Assembly (NCBI RefSeq): GCF_017562075.2
Contig: NC_054084.1
Span: 1,034,001 to 1,098,000, forward strand
Length of the DNA: 64,000 nt
From: Anopheles merus
Lineage: Eukaryota; Arthropoda; Insecta; Diptera; Culicidae
Direction: 5' to 3'
Position numbers and translations under genes: made by a program. Below the pieces are notes generated by a model. It was not told the origin of the DNA and ran no database searches. It worked only from the letters and a program-made list of their open reading frames with translations. Shown piece by piece: positions 23,701 through 36,961 of this stretch (position 1 is its first letter; each line of letters begins with the position of its first letter).

Positions 23701-26144
23701 CGCCCAGACACGCGCAAAGAGATAAAAATCGGGAAAACGAGGGCGAATACACGGTCCTTCCTTTGGCCCACTTTCCACCGCCATGCCACCATTGTCCTGC
23801 CAGCCACCTCCTGATCTAAACCCCAACACCGAAGTCGTCGCAATCGGTTCCAGCGCCGCCGTTTCGGTTCGTTGGCGCTAACGATAAGGAACAGCCGATG
23901 GAGCCGTAGATATAAATTAACGAAAATATAGGTGAACGAACGACAACGAGCCAAATTAAGTGGCCCCGAGAGCAATTTTTCTTCATCTATTATTTGTGCC
24001 AGCGGCCATCCGTTTTCCGAGCTTGTGGTGGTGATTGTGGTAGAGGTGGTGGTGGTATGGATTCGTGATTCGTGGAGCATTCATGAGACGTCCGGACGAA
24101 ACGCTGCTTCGCTGATGCTTCGTCACGTTAATCTCATTAGACGTCAAGCCACAGTGATTTCTGTGCCCGGATTGCGAACAGATTTGTTCTGCTAGCGGCC
24201 GTGCGTCAAAAACATGATTACGTCCTGCGAGCAGTCGGGAGGGAGGGAGCGAGAAAGTGAGAGGAACGGTGGCAAATGGTGTGACGGGATCAATACGGGG
24301 TAGATGTGTCCTGGTAACGGAAGATGGATTGCGCGATGATATGTGCCAGTGTGCGCGTGTGTTTGTATAGAAATGATTCCTTCATGACAAATCACGACAA
24401 GCAATGCCAAAATTCGCTGCACGGTGGCTCTGTTACCGATCCGATAAGAGAAGAAGTCCACCAGAAGAGAATCAGACGATTCTTAATATTAATTTATTAT
24501 TAGAATATACTTCGTGTATTTTGCAAGCGATTCATATGACCTTTTTAACTATCAGGATTCAATAATAAATTAAAGTCTAAATTCGGCATTTCCATTCCCC
24601 AAAGCTCACTCAAAAATTATGCTGAGAAGGAAATGACCACAAAGCCGAAACATTCCATCGCGCTTTAAGCGACGAAAAATTGCGACTATTAATTCAAATC
24701 TCCAGCCACCCATCCACCTCTTCCCAACACGAGCAATGAAAAGCTTGCCTTTCCCAGGAAATCGGAACCCGTTCATCAGCGCCCGTTTGTCGCCGAACGC
24801 TTGTCGAACATCGCATCACCCACACACAACCTTCTTCACTGTCCCTGCAACGACTCGTTAATTTAGTCGCTGACAGACGCTGGCATCGGTGGCCAGAAAC
24901 CGGTGCAGTGAGCCGCAAAAAAAAACTAAAACGCCCAAACCGAATTCGCCTCCCGTGTGCAACCACCGTGCACCAGCAACATCGCACACTCAAACACACA
25001 CACACACATCACCTTCAGCCGTAGCGTCACACATAAAGTTTTAGCACCTTCGGTCGCCGGCCGCTTCTCTCCGGGACACTATTCGCAATCAATTGCGTAA
25101 GCTACAATAACAGTTCACAAATTTAGGTGACTGCTGGCAGGAGGAAGCGTAAGAGGGGAATCCGAAGCGCCCGAAAACTGCACACCGCGTTTTGGCCTTC
25201 GATCGGGTAAGGGGTTCTTTTTTCTTCTCTTCCGTTTTTTCGGCCGTTTGTTTCGTGTTTGCTCCTAGTGGCCGAACTGAAATCCGTTCAACTAAACCGT
25301 AGGAGAGGCGAGGACCTGGTCGACCAAGAGGCGGGAGAGATTTACACCCCAAGAGGGCACCAAAGTCACACCAGAATGGCTCGTGGATGTGAATTGGCGA
25401 ACCAACAAGGAAAAGAAGAAAGGGGAAAAGGGATAGAGGAAAATGCCACGTAGAAATAGTGCCACAAAACGAGCGATATCAACAAAAAAGATCATGTCGT
25501 TGTTTGCCATTTTTTTCCTTCCTTCGTTTTGGGCTTGCCAATGCAGCCCAAGTTCGCTAGTTCCGGTGTATCAGCGAGGACTTCATCTTTTTTTTTTTTT
25601 TGTGTTGCTTTTGGCTGGCGTGAGACTCTGCTAGGAACAGACCTGTCTAACTCCTGGCCACTCTCCACGTGGAAAGTTGATGGGGAAGGTTTTTTTTTGG
25701 CTGAGCGAAAAAAGGAACAACCCAAAAAGATAGGCTGAACCCGGTCATGTAAAACAGAGCCACACAATGTCCTCTGGTAGCGAAACGGAACCGGCAGGAG
25801 CAAGGACAGGAAGCGGCAGAACGACTGTGCTGAGACAAACAGCACAAAACACTATCGTGTGGATAAACGGACGGGCAACCCAACCCCAACCGATGGGGCC
25901 GAGGCGGCACAACGTGGCAGAACATCAACCAAAAAAAAAACATGCTGGAATCGTCGTCGAAATGGCTTCGGTGAAAATAATTTACTACTTCCCATGGTTC
26001 CGGCCAGGGGACTTTGTGGCGTCGGGCTAAAATGTGTTTACATCACACAGCGCCTGACCGCGGGCATCCCCGACTGTCTATCACACGTACGACCACGTGC
26101 AGCGACAAACACAAGAACGGCATGCGATATGTCGGGTGCTTGGT

Positions 26145-26168
26145 GGGGGGGGAGAAGGGGGGGGAGGG
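26145..26168 (+). other. G-quadruplex motif
   Basis: Two runs of eight G separated by AGAA, then A and GGG. This satisfies the usual rule of four G-runs of three or more with short loops. The motif is visible directly; folding in the cell is not shown. It is not next to a recognised promoter. Confidence 0.7.
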
Positions 26169-27397
26169 TAAAGTTTTCTTCTTGAGGTTTGTTTTTCATC
26201 AAGAAGACCAGACCGCGGCCAGATTGTATCAGACATCAGGCTGACCGGGCCGCAAACGCGATGATCTAAGGACTCTCCCCGAGCAAAATTTCTGGTTATC
26301 CGCGCGAAAAGCAAAACGAATTTCAATCTGTGGCGTTGCGGTGAGGTGGAAATTTATCCACTTAAAAGTGATGACAGTGTTTTTTGGGACTCCTGCAAAC
26401 AAACCCTCGGACGGAGTACATTAAACTTTCTTATAAATATTGAAGTACGTACTTATGTGATTGAGCTGATGAAATATTCACTGCACCAACCATTTCCAAG
26501 ACCCGACCGTTTAGCTGACATCGTCGGGCATTTTTCCGTTACCGTCGGCTAATGGGTGCGATACGCTTTTTTGCTGAGAGTTTTTGTCCGTCTTTAGTGA
26601 CACTTACCGGTGGACAGCTGGGCGGGTGGAGCGTACACCACAAAAACCACAAAGCGACAAAATTAGCTAAATTCTGGGCTCATGACGACTCCCAGGACGC
26701 CTGGGAACTGCCATCGCCTAATGGGCGACCACGGTAAAGCAAACAAACAATTAAGATTAAGATCAGAGGATTGGTTTTCCCTCGAATGGGCAGGCAGACC
26801 GTTAAAATCAATACCACTTGCCATACCATCGTTTGGGATGGGGATTTGCTCATTTCAGTGTCATTTGTCTCTGCTGTTTCGTGTTCGTGTCTGAGTGTCC
26901 TTCTTTTCGGGATGATGGTGTCTTTGGCAGCGGCTCATACGTTCCAATCGTTTCATAAAATTTAATTGGCATTCTATTCCATGGTGCCAGGGGACTCGTT
27001 CGGATGTTGCTCGAAAAGAACATCTGTTGAATGTCTTAATATTCAGCACAAGGTCCTCAGAAGATTAGATGAACCTTTGAATCTATTAGGCCTTGTCCAT
27101 CTTGATATCTTTTTAATCCAACTTTTAAATGACACACTGCTGTCTTTAAATGTGTGAACCTGTTCTCTGCACAGGCTTGGTGTCCTTTCCTCAGAGAATT
27201 TGCATCACGCACCACCCTTATATCTTCAAAGAGATTGAAAGGATAAGCAGAAAGTTAGCTTCACACAACCATTTCTATTAATTACTGACGCCCTTTTGGA
27301 TGCTGTTACCCTTCACACTTATGTCCCTCTTCCTCTCTAAGCCACTCAAACGATCTCCAAATGATCTAGAAAGCTCTCATTCGCCCGAAAACGACGG

Positions 27398-27457
27398 GTG
27401 CGCACAAAGTTTTGCTTCCCAAACCGTGTGCTCCCACCGGAAGCAAAACTTATGCAC
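27398..27457. ncRNA. Strong stem-loop; possible small-RNA hairpin
   Basis: A perfect 13-bp inverted repeat, AAGTTTTGCTTCC (27407-27419) and GGAAGCAAAACTT (27439-27451), encloses a 19-nt loop that itself has a GTG/CAC pair. Outside it, GTGC (27398-27401) pairs with GCAC (27454-27457) across a 5/2 internal loop. The whole is 60 nt, near the lower size for an insect microRNA precursor. By simple counting, a 13-bp perfect repeat with a loop up to 30 nt is expected only about 0.03 times in 64 kb. I do not recognise either arm as a known mature microRNA. It could also be a remnant of a miniature transposon. Strand is undetermined. Confidence 0.3.
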
Positions 27458-29700
27458 GGCCAAAAACAGAAACTTCTAACTCAGGCCCGCGTTCATTAGC
27501 CCGCTTGAAAGTTATCCACCAGCCGACTCCCGTGGGAGTCCACTTTCCGTCCGACCGGGTGCCACGGGGAAGTAATTAATTCATGCACATCCTCATCCTC
27601 GTCCGAACGGTGGCCACTCGTTTGATTATTTATCGCAACCGCTCAGCTCAGCTCGTGCTCGAGGACGTGGGCGAGAGCTGTTGATTTACACGCTTCGCTC
27701 AGTGCGATGCAGTTTGTCTAGGCAGTTCTGTGGCACTAATTAAATGGACCAAATCCTCCAAGCTGCGGGTGTAGCTTACGGGGACTGTGATGCGATGGTG
27801 TGGCATAACTTTTGCTTCCAAGGGAAAGTTTGGCTGTTGGTGTGATTTTTTCAACAACAAACTACAAAATCCTAAACATCTGGTGGGAGCGATTTGGCAG
27901 TGGAGACTTCTCGCTGCGCAGTTTTTAAATCGTTTCTTCAGTTATCTAAACTCACAGGTGGTGACATTTATTTTTTGTATCTACCTACGTGAGAAACGGA
28001 AGAACTAGACGAAAATCATTCTTGTGGAACCAAAACTATCGGTGCTTACCTGAAAATAGACATAAAACGAACACGTTAGTTTAAAAAGATTATTCATTTT
28101 TTAGCTTCAACATATTTCCCACAGTCTCTAACCCGCAACCGAGAACCAGAATGATCGCTCATAAAATGAAAATCCCGTTTCAATATAAGCAGTAAAGCAA
28201 TTAACAACTTTGTGTAGACTTTATTAGTTCTTCTAGGACAGAAACCAGATAATGGCTCTGCCAGATACCTTGCGGATACGAGAACAATATAACTACGAAC
28301 GGATGCAATTGCCGTCCCTAATCCCTTTATTCCAGCGTGAAACTATCGCTCCATCAAGGATCGAATTGCTCTCGACTCCCGCACCGGCTCCATTATTACC
28401 CACCTCTTCCCAGAGCGATAGATTTAACACAGTCATTAGAAAATGAATAACAGCTGTCGGATGACTTTTCCACCCGTTTGGCTGATCAATCAAAGCCAAT
28501 CAAGTTATCGCACTGACGTGTTCCTGCGGTGCAGGTGCGCTGCCTCCGGGCATCGGCCTTAATTTGCCGTTGCAGACAACAATCGATCAGAGCTATCCAA
28601 TGTCGGTGCTCGTAAATTACCTGCTCACTTGCGCTGTGGATGACTATGTGCTCATTTAGAAGGAAACGGTTACTGGCAAAACGGTTCCACTTTACCCTTC
28701 TGCTGGGCACTTCAAAGGTATTGTCATTAGCAGAGCAGCTCATCGCTTTTCCAGCCGCTTCTGGCTTTGATTGGCACTGTAGATTTCACGAAAACGAGGC
28801 TGGAACGTTCAAAATGCCATATTGTCGATATTGGTTGGCTCCATTAAACCAAATGGTTCTTCACCGAAAACAGGTTGAGGTTACAATTTAATCTTTAAAA
28901 CTGAGTTCATTTGCAATATACCCACTCATTTCATCAAGTTCTTACACATAACCAAGATACCTCCAGTTAAAATAGGTATATCCAGTCTCCCAACGTATCT
29001 GCTCCGCACCTAAAGCAACGATTGCACACTGCAGCAACAAAATTGCAGACTGCATTACTAATCATGCATTTTCGCATGCTCTCACCTTGCAAAAGTCAAG
29101 CAGACAGAGCACGACGCCCACTAATGCAGATGGCGAAGTTAAATAAAGCGTCCCCAGGATCAAACGACAGCAAAGGGCAGCAAAAATCACTGCAGCACAG
29201 AATGCTCCACCCTGCGAAAGGGATTGCTCTTCCGCTCCAGGAACTGGCGACGCGGGAACCTCATTTCAGCGGGACATACTTGCAACGTGTCACAGTCATC
29301 GTGCGCCACGATTATTACGTTGCCCGGATGATGATGAACGTGAAATAATGCTCTAGTTGGGGAGCGCACGTGCTTCGAATGCACTGAAGGGCAAGTTCTG
29401 CGCGAGATGCAAGCTGCGTGGTTTTCCATCAGCCAACGTGCTCGGCACGAAGCGGCAAAGGGAAGGCGCAGAACGATGATGATGAGGTTGCAGTCAAAAC
29501 GATGAGGTACAACGTTGCAGTTGGTGCATCGGGGGTATTTTTTTTCTCTTTTCGCATTCACTGCGGGACACGGCACCGGCCAGCTACTGGTTGACGTTCC
29601 GGTACCCGGGAATGGAATCGGAAATCGTTGTGCCACGTTCGCAGCTGCTAATGTGAGCGCTCAATTGGTTACGACATCCGGCCTGTGGTCGTTCTCGGGT

Positions 29701-29724
29701 GCCGGCTGTCTCGAGCCAGCCGGC
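29701..29724. other. GC-rich 8-bp stem-loop
   Basis: GCCGGCTG and CAGCCGGC form a perfect 8-bp stem around an 8-nt loop containing the palindrome CTCGAG. It sits in the GC-richer patch at 29.5-29.95 kb. No T-run follows, so it is not a terminator-like structure. Confidence 0.5.
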
Positions 29725-32201
29725 GATCTGAACCTGGGCGTCGGTGTCGTTGTTGGCGTGCCGGCGTGCTTGACGAATGTAATTGACTTTGATTGGCCCA
29801 CCGGGAGGGCACCGATGGCCAATTTGGGACAGTGGGCGGCTGCCAGCTGTAACTGTTTGGAACGGTTTACTGGGAAATATGGTTTCATTTTTCAATATTC
29901 GAGCTGGTCTTCACTGTTGGAAGTTTGTTCGGAAACTCCGAGCAATTAAAGGTGAACTGTTCGAGCTTCGTGGATTTCTAGCTGGTGCTCAAAACCTAAA
30001 ACAAGTATCTTTCCTTCGCAGAGTTAGACACACCAATAATTCTTATATGCTCATGGTAGATCTCCATCATCACCTCTTTCGCAATAAATCTCTTTCTCGG
30101 CAAAACATCCACATAGTACCACTGGGAAGGATTTACGATACATGAACCATCAGTCTAATTTGAAAAAGAGACCAATTACAAGCTTTATTTCAGTATAACG
30201 ATCCATCCATCACGATGTCATCCGATCACGACACGCTCACAACCTGTCCTGTTGGTCGTTAAAAGCTTAGAAAACGAACACACTCCAGGCGTTTGTTTAG
30301 CACACGAGTAAATTAAGGCATTGAAAGGACCTGTTCCTTGATTTTTCTCTCGGCTTTCCCAACCATTTTGCAAAGGATTTGTATTTCATGAAAACGGTTA
30401 GAAGTGAAGCAACGATTTGTTGCACCCGTTTGTTGTGTATGCAATAATTTACTATATGGTATTCGTAATAAATTGTACCCATACTAAATGGATTGCGTTC
30501 CAAAGCTACTGCTCAGCGCGAAAGAACGATAGGAATGTAAACCGGTGAGCAAACTATATGGGCTGCCACTTCCTTCAGCACTCTTCCGGTTGTATATTAA
30601 AGTTTGGTGGCCAAGTTGGTCATTGTTCTTCTCATCGTTTTGCATGAATTTCTCCAACCATACAACCGGATTCTCGCTCATAACGATGCAAAATGAACTT
30701 CCACTGCCACTGAAAGTGAATGTATTTTTGATATCCACTTCCCTCGAACAAAAATCTAGAAAGATATCTTTTTCCACTGCCACGCTCTCGTTCTGCATAA
30801 ACCGATCATCCACACAGACATCAACAAAAGCGTATGCTAAGCTAGAGGAAAGGTTAGTTAGTTAGCCGACTGAAAACAAAGCCACCGTAAATGCGATTTT
30901 GGGGATTTCAAGTTTTGAGCACGGAGCTTCCGGTGAACTCTGGGTCAACTTCAAAATTTAGTATCTTCCGTACGAAAGGGAAAGAGCATGTATCTGATAT
31001 TGAAACACGCTACCACGGAAGCACTGGAATAACGGTGAACGGTGCACTGGATTGACCCCGTTTCCCGGCGGCTTTCCGGAACCCCTTTTCACCCAGATCC
31101 ACCCGGCTCCGGATGAGAACGGAAATTGACACTGACAAGACAGCTCGGACTTGAGCGGGCTTCGACCTTCATCAAAACACGCGGTGTGCGTGTTTGTGCC
31201 GAAGGTTTAGACTTTTCCGAACCGAACGGCAAACCCTCTCTCCGCACTGCACAGACACAAACTCAGAATCGTTCAACGGGATGACATCAGCCTATCGAGT
31301 TACGGTCGGTGTTCCAATTTTCCAATCCCCAAACTCGATTGAAGTGCGGAGGAAAACTCGTCCACAGCAACGGCAGCATCCACAGTTTGTGCGGTGTATG
31401 TGAAAGAATGAACAGAAATACTTTCCAACAAAGAAGACAACAAAAAATGTGGCAACAAAAAATATCTACATAAAGACTTTAAGCACATCCCACGCCTTGC
31501 AAAGTCGTTCGAGTGGAACACCGAGGCTGCTTTCTCGATCTAGACGCACACGGGTTCCTGTAATGCCGTGCGTAAACAGACACTCAATGGTATTAGCAGC
31601 TCCAAATTGGATTGAAGACTGGGAAAATGTTTGATGTAAAATTGACGTCACGAAGGACGACAGAAAAGTCAAAAGATCATTGATGCTTCCAAGATGTTTT
31701 CGGGGTATATTTTGAGATAATTTAACTTCACTTCTATTTTGAATTTTCTGTGCTGATTGGATGATCTCTTCTTTAAATTAACATACTTCTAGTTCACGGA
31801 TAAATGCTGCGATTTAATTATCAAACAAGATAATTTCTCTTTAGTCTATAACACCTCATAAAAGAATAGTTATATGAAAATTTGTTACCATTAACATCTC
31901 TTACTTTAAAGAGCGACAAAATCAAACGACCAAAACCAACATACAACTAAAGTCTAAAAGTTGATTTCCTCTAGCCATCACCAACAAAAAGTCGCTACTG
32001 GGAAATCCAATTATCAAATCAATGCCTCCCATGCCCGGTGGTCCCGCGGTTGTCTTTTTTGATTATTCGAATGACATTTGACGGTTTGACGGTTTGTTAG
32101 TCACAGGAAATGAATTCGAATGCATGAGTCGCGTTTGCTTCGCAGGACCGTCCTTGAAGGCGAAACAACCGAATCAAACCTATCGACAACACAAACACAC
32201 T

Positions 32202-32218
32202 CACACACACACACACAC
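32202..32218. repeat. (CA)n microsatellite
   Basis: Eight to nine CA units, preceded by another short CACA block. Confidence 0.9.
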
Positions 32219-35200
32219 TCGAACAAAACCAACATTCGTTAGTTCCGGAACCTCGACTACACACCCGATAGACGAGCCTTCCAGAAATAAAAAAGCTAAA
32301 ATTGTCACCTTTTTGCACACGAACACACCTGCGCCGCGTACACCTTCCACAAACACTAACCGCAACATAAACATTCACACCATTGTGGCCACACTAGCTG
32401 CATCAAGCCAAAGCCCCACAGGGCTTGGGAAAATGTTTTCGAATTAGCATCGAACCCACGGCCGGGTTTTGGGGTGACTTGAGCCCGAACGTCCCAAAGC
32501 CCGTTTCTGGTCCCGACTAGTTGGCCAAACCGTTTCGCCAAACATGACAAACGTCGAGGCAAACGAATGGCCCAGTAAAAACGCTATGTGAGAGTAGAGA
32601 AAGCACAGAAAAAAAGCAGTTCGCGTGCTACAGCGGCATCGTTTGCCATTGGGCGAAGGACGTGCATATCAGTATGGGAACGTTCGTGCATTTAACGAGC
32701 CATTTCAGAATGAAGCTTTAAAAGAACAATTTCAAGGCTAGCGCGTGACATTAAACTCTCGCTGGGGTAGACTTTTGTGAGAGTAAATTATCAGATTCAT
32801 TCATTAAAATCATTCGTTAAAGTGGGACGTTTTTGACAACCATTCTTATAGATCGCTCTACATTTTGTTACAAGAATAGCAGAGCCAAAATTAATCAATG
32901 CTGACCTTCCATGCAACACTGATCAAAGCGTCCGTGCTAGCTCTATTGATGTAATGATAGAAAAGGTTAAGTTGATAAGGACCGAGACCGGGCGTCCAAA
33001 ATCTGATTCTCATGTCCGATTTTCCTCACCTCACCGTCTGACTCCTCCTTGTTTGCGTATTGCCTGCACTACCAACTTCACTGGAAGCTCGTCCTCGTCG
33101 TTTTTTGAGAAGGATTCTCCAATCCAGGAATCTATTACGATCCTTCAGTCGATCCGTGTTTTATGTTTAAAACATCACCATCCCTGATGTACGAACGGTG
33201 TCCGAACTTTTGACGTGGGAAAGGCCAATGGACCTCGCATCCACCCTCGACCTTCGCTGTCCCAATCCCACCCGTATGCGTAAAGTCAATCAATCGACTA
33301 ACGATTGATTATGCAGACTCTCGACCCGTAGAATTGAGCCGATGCCGGGTGCCTTATGTGTGCGCCTATGATAGTACTTTTCCACCTCTCTAAACCTGCC
33401 GCCTGCAGCCCAAAACGATTCAGTGGACCGAATTGGAACAGACAGAAAAAAGGAACTTTGGAAGAAAAAAACAGCAGCAACAACATAAAACCAGGGGCAG
33501 CATTCCGATGTTTGCCTCCCATTGCTTTATGAACTGCTCTATTCCTTCGGGAGAATTGTTTTACGGTGAAGCGACGACCATAAAACCCTAAACAGTCCCA
33601 TGGAAAAAAAGGAAAAGTTGACCATCCACGCGCTCCCTGGAATTGTACCCTTCCCCTGGAGATAAAACTTATTGGCCCACGGTGGCCTATCTCGAACGTT
33701 GCCCGATGCCGAAGGAAAGCGCTCCAAACGTTCATAAGCGGACGAAGGTAGTGGGCTTTTTTGCCCCTCCCCCGTCCGGTTGGGTTTTCCACCTTACTTG
33801 CTGCCTCAATTCGACACAATTTTGGAGCTTATCATCCCGGGAGAGATACCCGTCAATAAATTGAACTAGAGCAGTCATAATTTATGCAGGACTGGGTGAT
33901 CGGCCGAGCCGGACGAGCGAAGGAATTGAAGGCCCACTTTGTGCTACTGCCGCTGCCGCTACCGGAAGACTCGTTCCGAGAAAAGGTGTTCCCCAGCAGC
34001 AAACTTCTCACCACAAGCAGAAGGGTAACCGCCAAACCTTGCCGCTGTGTGTGCGTGTGTGTCTCAGCTTTTTTACTTACGGGGATGCTATGCTGTAAAG
34101 GAAGCTTCTTATCCCCTTCGATTGGGGTGCCCGGTGGCCAACTTTTCCTCCAGACTGGGTCAGTTTTATTTTCTCCTCGGTTGTGTACATCGTTTTTGCT
34201 ACCCCTAAAAGACGGGATGAGATCTTTAATAAAAAAAAAGATCGGACCCAAGTTGTGCTGTGGCGGCAGGTTTTAAGCGGCCCAAGACATTATGCTGATG
34301 CCCGCTAATAAGACGCCTTGGATTTGAGTGTCTAAAAGGTGCTAAATGGGCTAAAGGGGTTTTATGATTTTATTTAACTCCGAACACCAGCCATGCCGCG
34401 TACCAAGCCTTTGGTGGATGCTGATAAAGGTTGGAATGAACCATTTTTTACCTCAAGTTTTGGGGTAAATTGTGAAACGAACTCAATTTATCACAACAAC
34501 CTGGAGAGAGCTGGCAGCGCTTGCTTAAAGAGAACGACACAGTGAAGAGCGTTTGATTTATGATCAACGAAATGTATTATCCCCGGCTTGCGGTGTATCG
34601 GAATTCATCATTTAGTAGGAAAGAGATCGAACGATCGAATTCTTATCTAACCACTAATGATCCTTGGTTTATGTATTGGAAATAAAGAAAATTTGAACAG
34701 AAGAAACATTCTCTTGCAGCGTATTTTGTTACTAAAAACATGTTGTTTATGTCCTGGAAGCCCCGAACACCTTTTCAAGGTCAAACCCATGCTTACTGTA
34801 GCAAATTATTCAACCCACTGAAAATCACTTGCAAAGAAGCTTTTCTCCCATCAAAAGATTAGTGTACCATAGTTTCTTGGGCCTGATAACAACCATTCCA
34901 GCCAGTAAAGTCCGCCCACGAAAATGGCTTTCCCAGAACAGCAGTGCTAGGTTCTCATGAATATTCTCTTCAATTTACGTTTGATAATCCAATTTTCTGG
35001 AAAAAAAAGGTTTGCAAATAAAATCCTTTACGCTGTAATCCACAGACCAGTATGATATTTAAGTTAGTTTTTATACTAAGCCTCTGCAAATCTGGTAAGC
35101 TTTTGCTCGACTTGCTTAGGGAAAGTTAAACCCCATTTGGTACAATAAAATGTTTTCTTTAACGCTTTCTTGGTTCTTTTCAAATCATTCTAGTAATTTG

Positions 35201-36860
35201 TAGAGTTTTGATCAATTGAACAATTGCTTAAAAATTTCCATGTATTAAAGACTACACCATTCTTCAAACGAAATCAATGTGTGATCAATCATTGCACTGC
35301 AAAAGAGTATTCATTATAACTGTACCAATCTTCGTTTCGGCGTTATACCGCAGTGCACAGCGAGAGACGCAAACCAGACTAATCCTTCCACTAATCGAGG
35401 ATGCCCACTTAGAGTGGGCTTAAATTGGGATACCTTTTCCACCGAGCAGCGAACCGTACGGCCTTCAGTTTTGTATCCATCTTCCGATTCGGTATTTTCC
35501 ATTAGCGGTTGCAGCTTTTTTCCTTTTCCTCTACGCTCGGCCCTGGGACGTAGAACCTTGCAGATGTCGGTACCGCCACGGTTGACAGTTTAATATTTCA
35601 TGAACCCAAAGTGAGGATTGTCATTTACATTTCCACTCACATAGGAGTGGGGCACAAGGTACCGGGGGATACCAGCTGGATATAAACGGATAAACCAACC
35701 GATAGACAAACAGACATAATTTCACTCTTGTCCGTTAGTCTTGCTGTTGCAAATCTTTTTCCAAATCGTTCTGGAGAAAGGATGGTTCAAAAAACACAGC
35801 AAATAGACGGACAGGAAAAAGTGATCAAAGAGTACAAGAGAGCTTTGTTTTGAAAGCAAATAACATTTACAAATGACATCATTATTTGCGTTTCATTTCT
35901 TCACTACAGTGGTTTGATTAACCTTGTACAAATACATTTCAACCTTCCACCACAGACGCTAGTGACAGGCTAGAAAATCCTTGCCGTTTGATTGTTAATG
36001 GCTTTTTTCTCCCTTCCTTCGGCGCAGTTTAATTGTTTCTCGTTGTGCTTTTTATCTGTCTCTCAAGCACAAGTCCTTTTCGCAAAGCTCTTAAGGCGTA
36101 GGAACAAACTGCAAACGAAAGCTGCGGCACATTCTAAATGCCTTCGACCTGCTTTGCCCTCTTCGTAAACTAACGAAAATGGAGCAAAAAAAAAGTATCC
36201 CAACTTGCGCTTCCCTGTGACCCTCACAGGCCCCCCGACAGTCCACTTTCCTTCACCAGCGAGCAGACCCCACCGCGTGAAGCCATCCGTTTGTTGCTGC
36301 TCGGAGGACGGATCCATTTCCGTCCCGTTTAAAGCTTTTATCCGGATAATGGATTAATGCTAAATGGTAGCAAATCCGGGCCTCATTCGTACTCTGTATC
36401 AGCCGAAACGGGCACAATTCCCCCGAATTCCCCCGTCCTGCACCAGGGGGGCGATGGTTCTGTTTCGCAAGCTGTCACCCTGTCAAATGAACGACGAACT
36501 GATGAAGATACACTCCGTTTTCCGCCTTAACGGGAACGCGTCTTTTGCACACTGAGCAAGAGAAAGAGAAAGAGAGAGCGAACGGAGAAAAGGGAAAGTA
36601 ATCGGAACAGTGAGGGAAGTGAGGGCGACGGAAGATCAAAATAACGCCATGCGGCAAGGAAAGGGAAAGCGAAGCGGAAAAGTCGACTCGCCCGTTGAAC
36701 CGTCGCAAGAGTGGTGCGGATTTTCTCATTACGCTCTTAGGAGCAGTTTGTGTGATGTGTGTGCTTTTCATTGCGCGCACCGACTTGAATGAGAAGATAT
36801 GTACTTTGACGTTGACTTGTTTGCTTATCTCACCCTCCTCCCTTCTCCCCTTCCCCGCAG

Positions 36861-36961
36861 ATTTTCCGCCGAGTGTTAAGCAATGGGGCGACAACGTGGG
36901 CAAGCACTACAGCATGCCACCGCCACCACCAGTCGACAATCAAATGCGAAGGACAAGTTAG
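36861..36961 (+). CDS. Exon-like segment with strong acceptor and short open frame
   Basis: A C/T-rich tract (about 36833-36857) ends in CCCGCAG at 36860, one of the best 3' splice sites in the window. The frame entered after one base reads FPPSVKQWGDNVGKHYSM, then PPPPPVDNQMRRTS, and stops at 36959-36961. Upstream in the same frame, around 36700-36800, is a basic stretch and a hydrophobic stretch (FLITLLGAVCVMCVLFIA) like a type II membrane anchor. A GTACTT at 36801 would define a 60-nt intron that keeps the frame. That frame has no ATG before the hydrophobic part; the first in-frame ATG lies inside it. CTG|GTAAGC and CTG|GTAAGT donors follow the stop. Family not recognised. Confidence 0.22.

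Larger units (their letters stand above)
19040..36648. other. Gene-poor stretch with isolated structured elements
   Basis: No gene is supported over about 17.6 kb. Notable items listed separately are a possible exon at 20541, G-rich runs at 20.77 and 26.15 kb, stem-loops at 20.17, 27.4 and 29.7 kb, and a CA repeat at 32.2 kb. A GC-richer patch at 29.53-29.95 kb carries a 144-codon plus-strand frame with many G/C-ending codons but no ATG start and no known motif. AT-rich sequence with no features runs from about 31.68 to 32.05 kb and from 34.4 to 35.3 kb. Confidence 0.5.

Noticed and set aside
23520..24080. 186-codon minus-strand frame
   Set aside because: It begins with a threonine run from ACC/CAC repeats and ends with an aspartate run from GAT repeats; the low-complexity ends and lack of any motif suggest chance.
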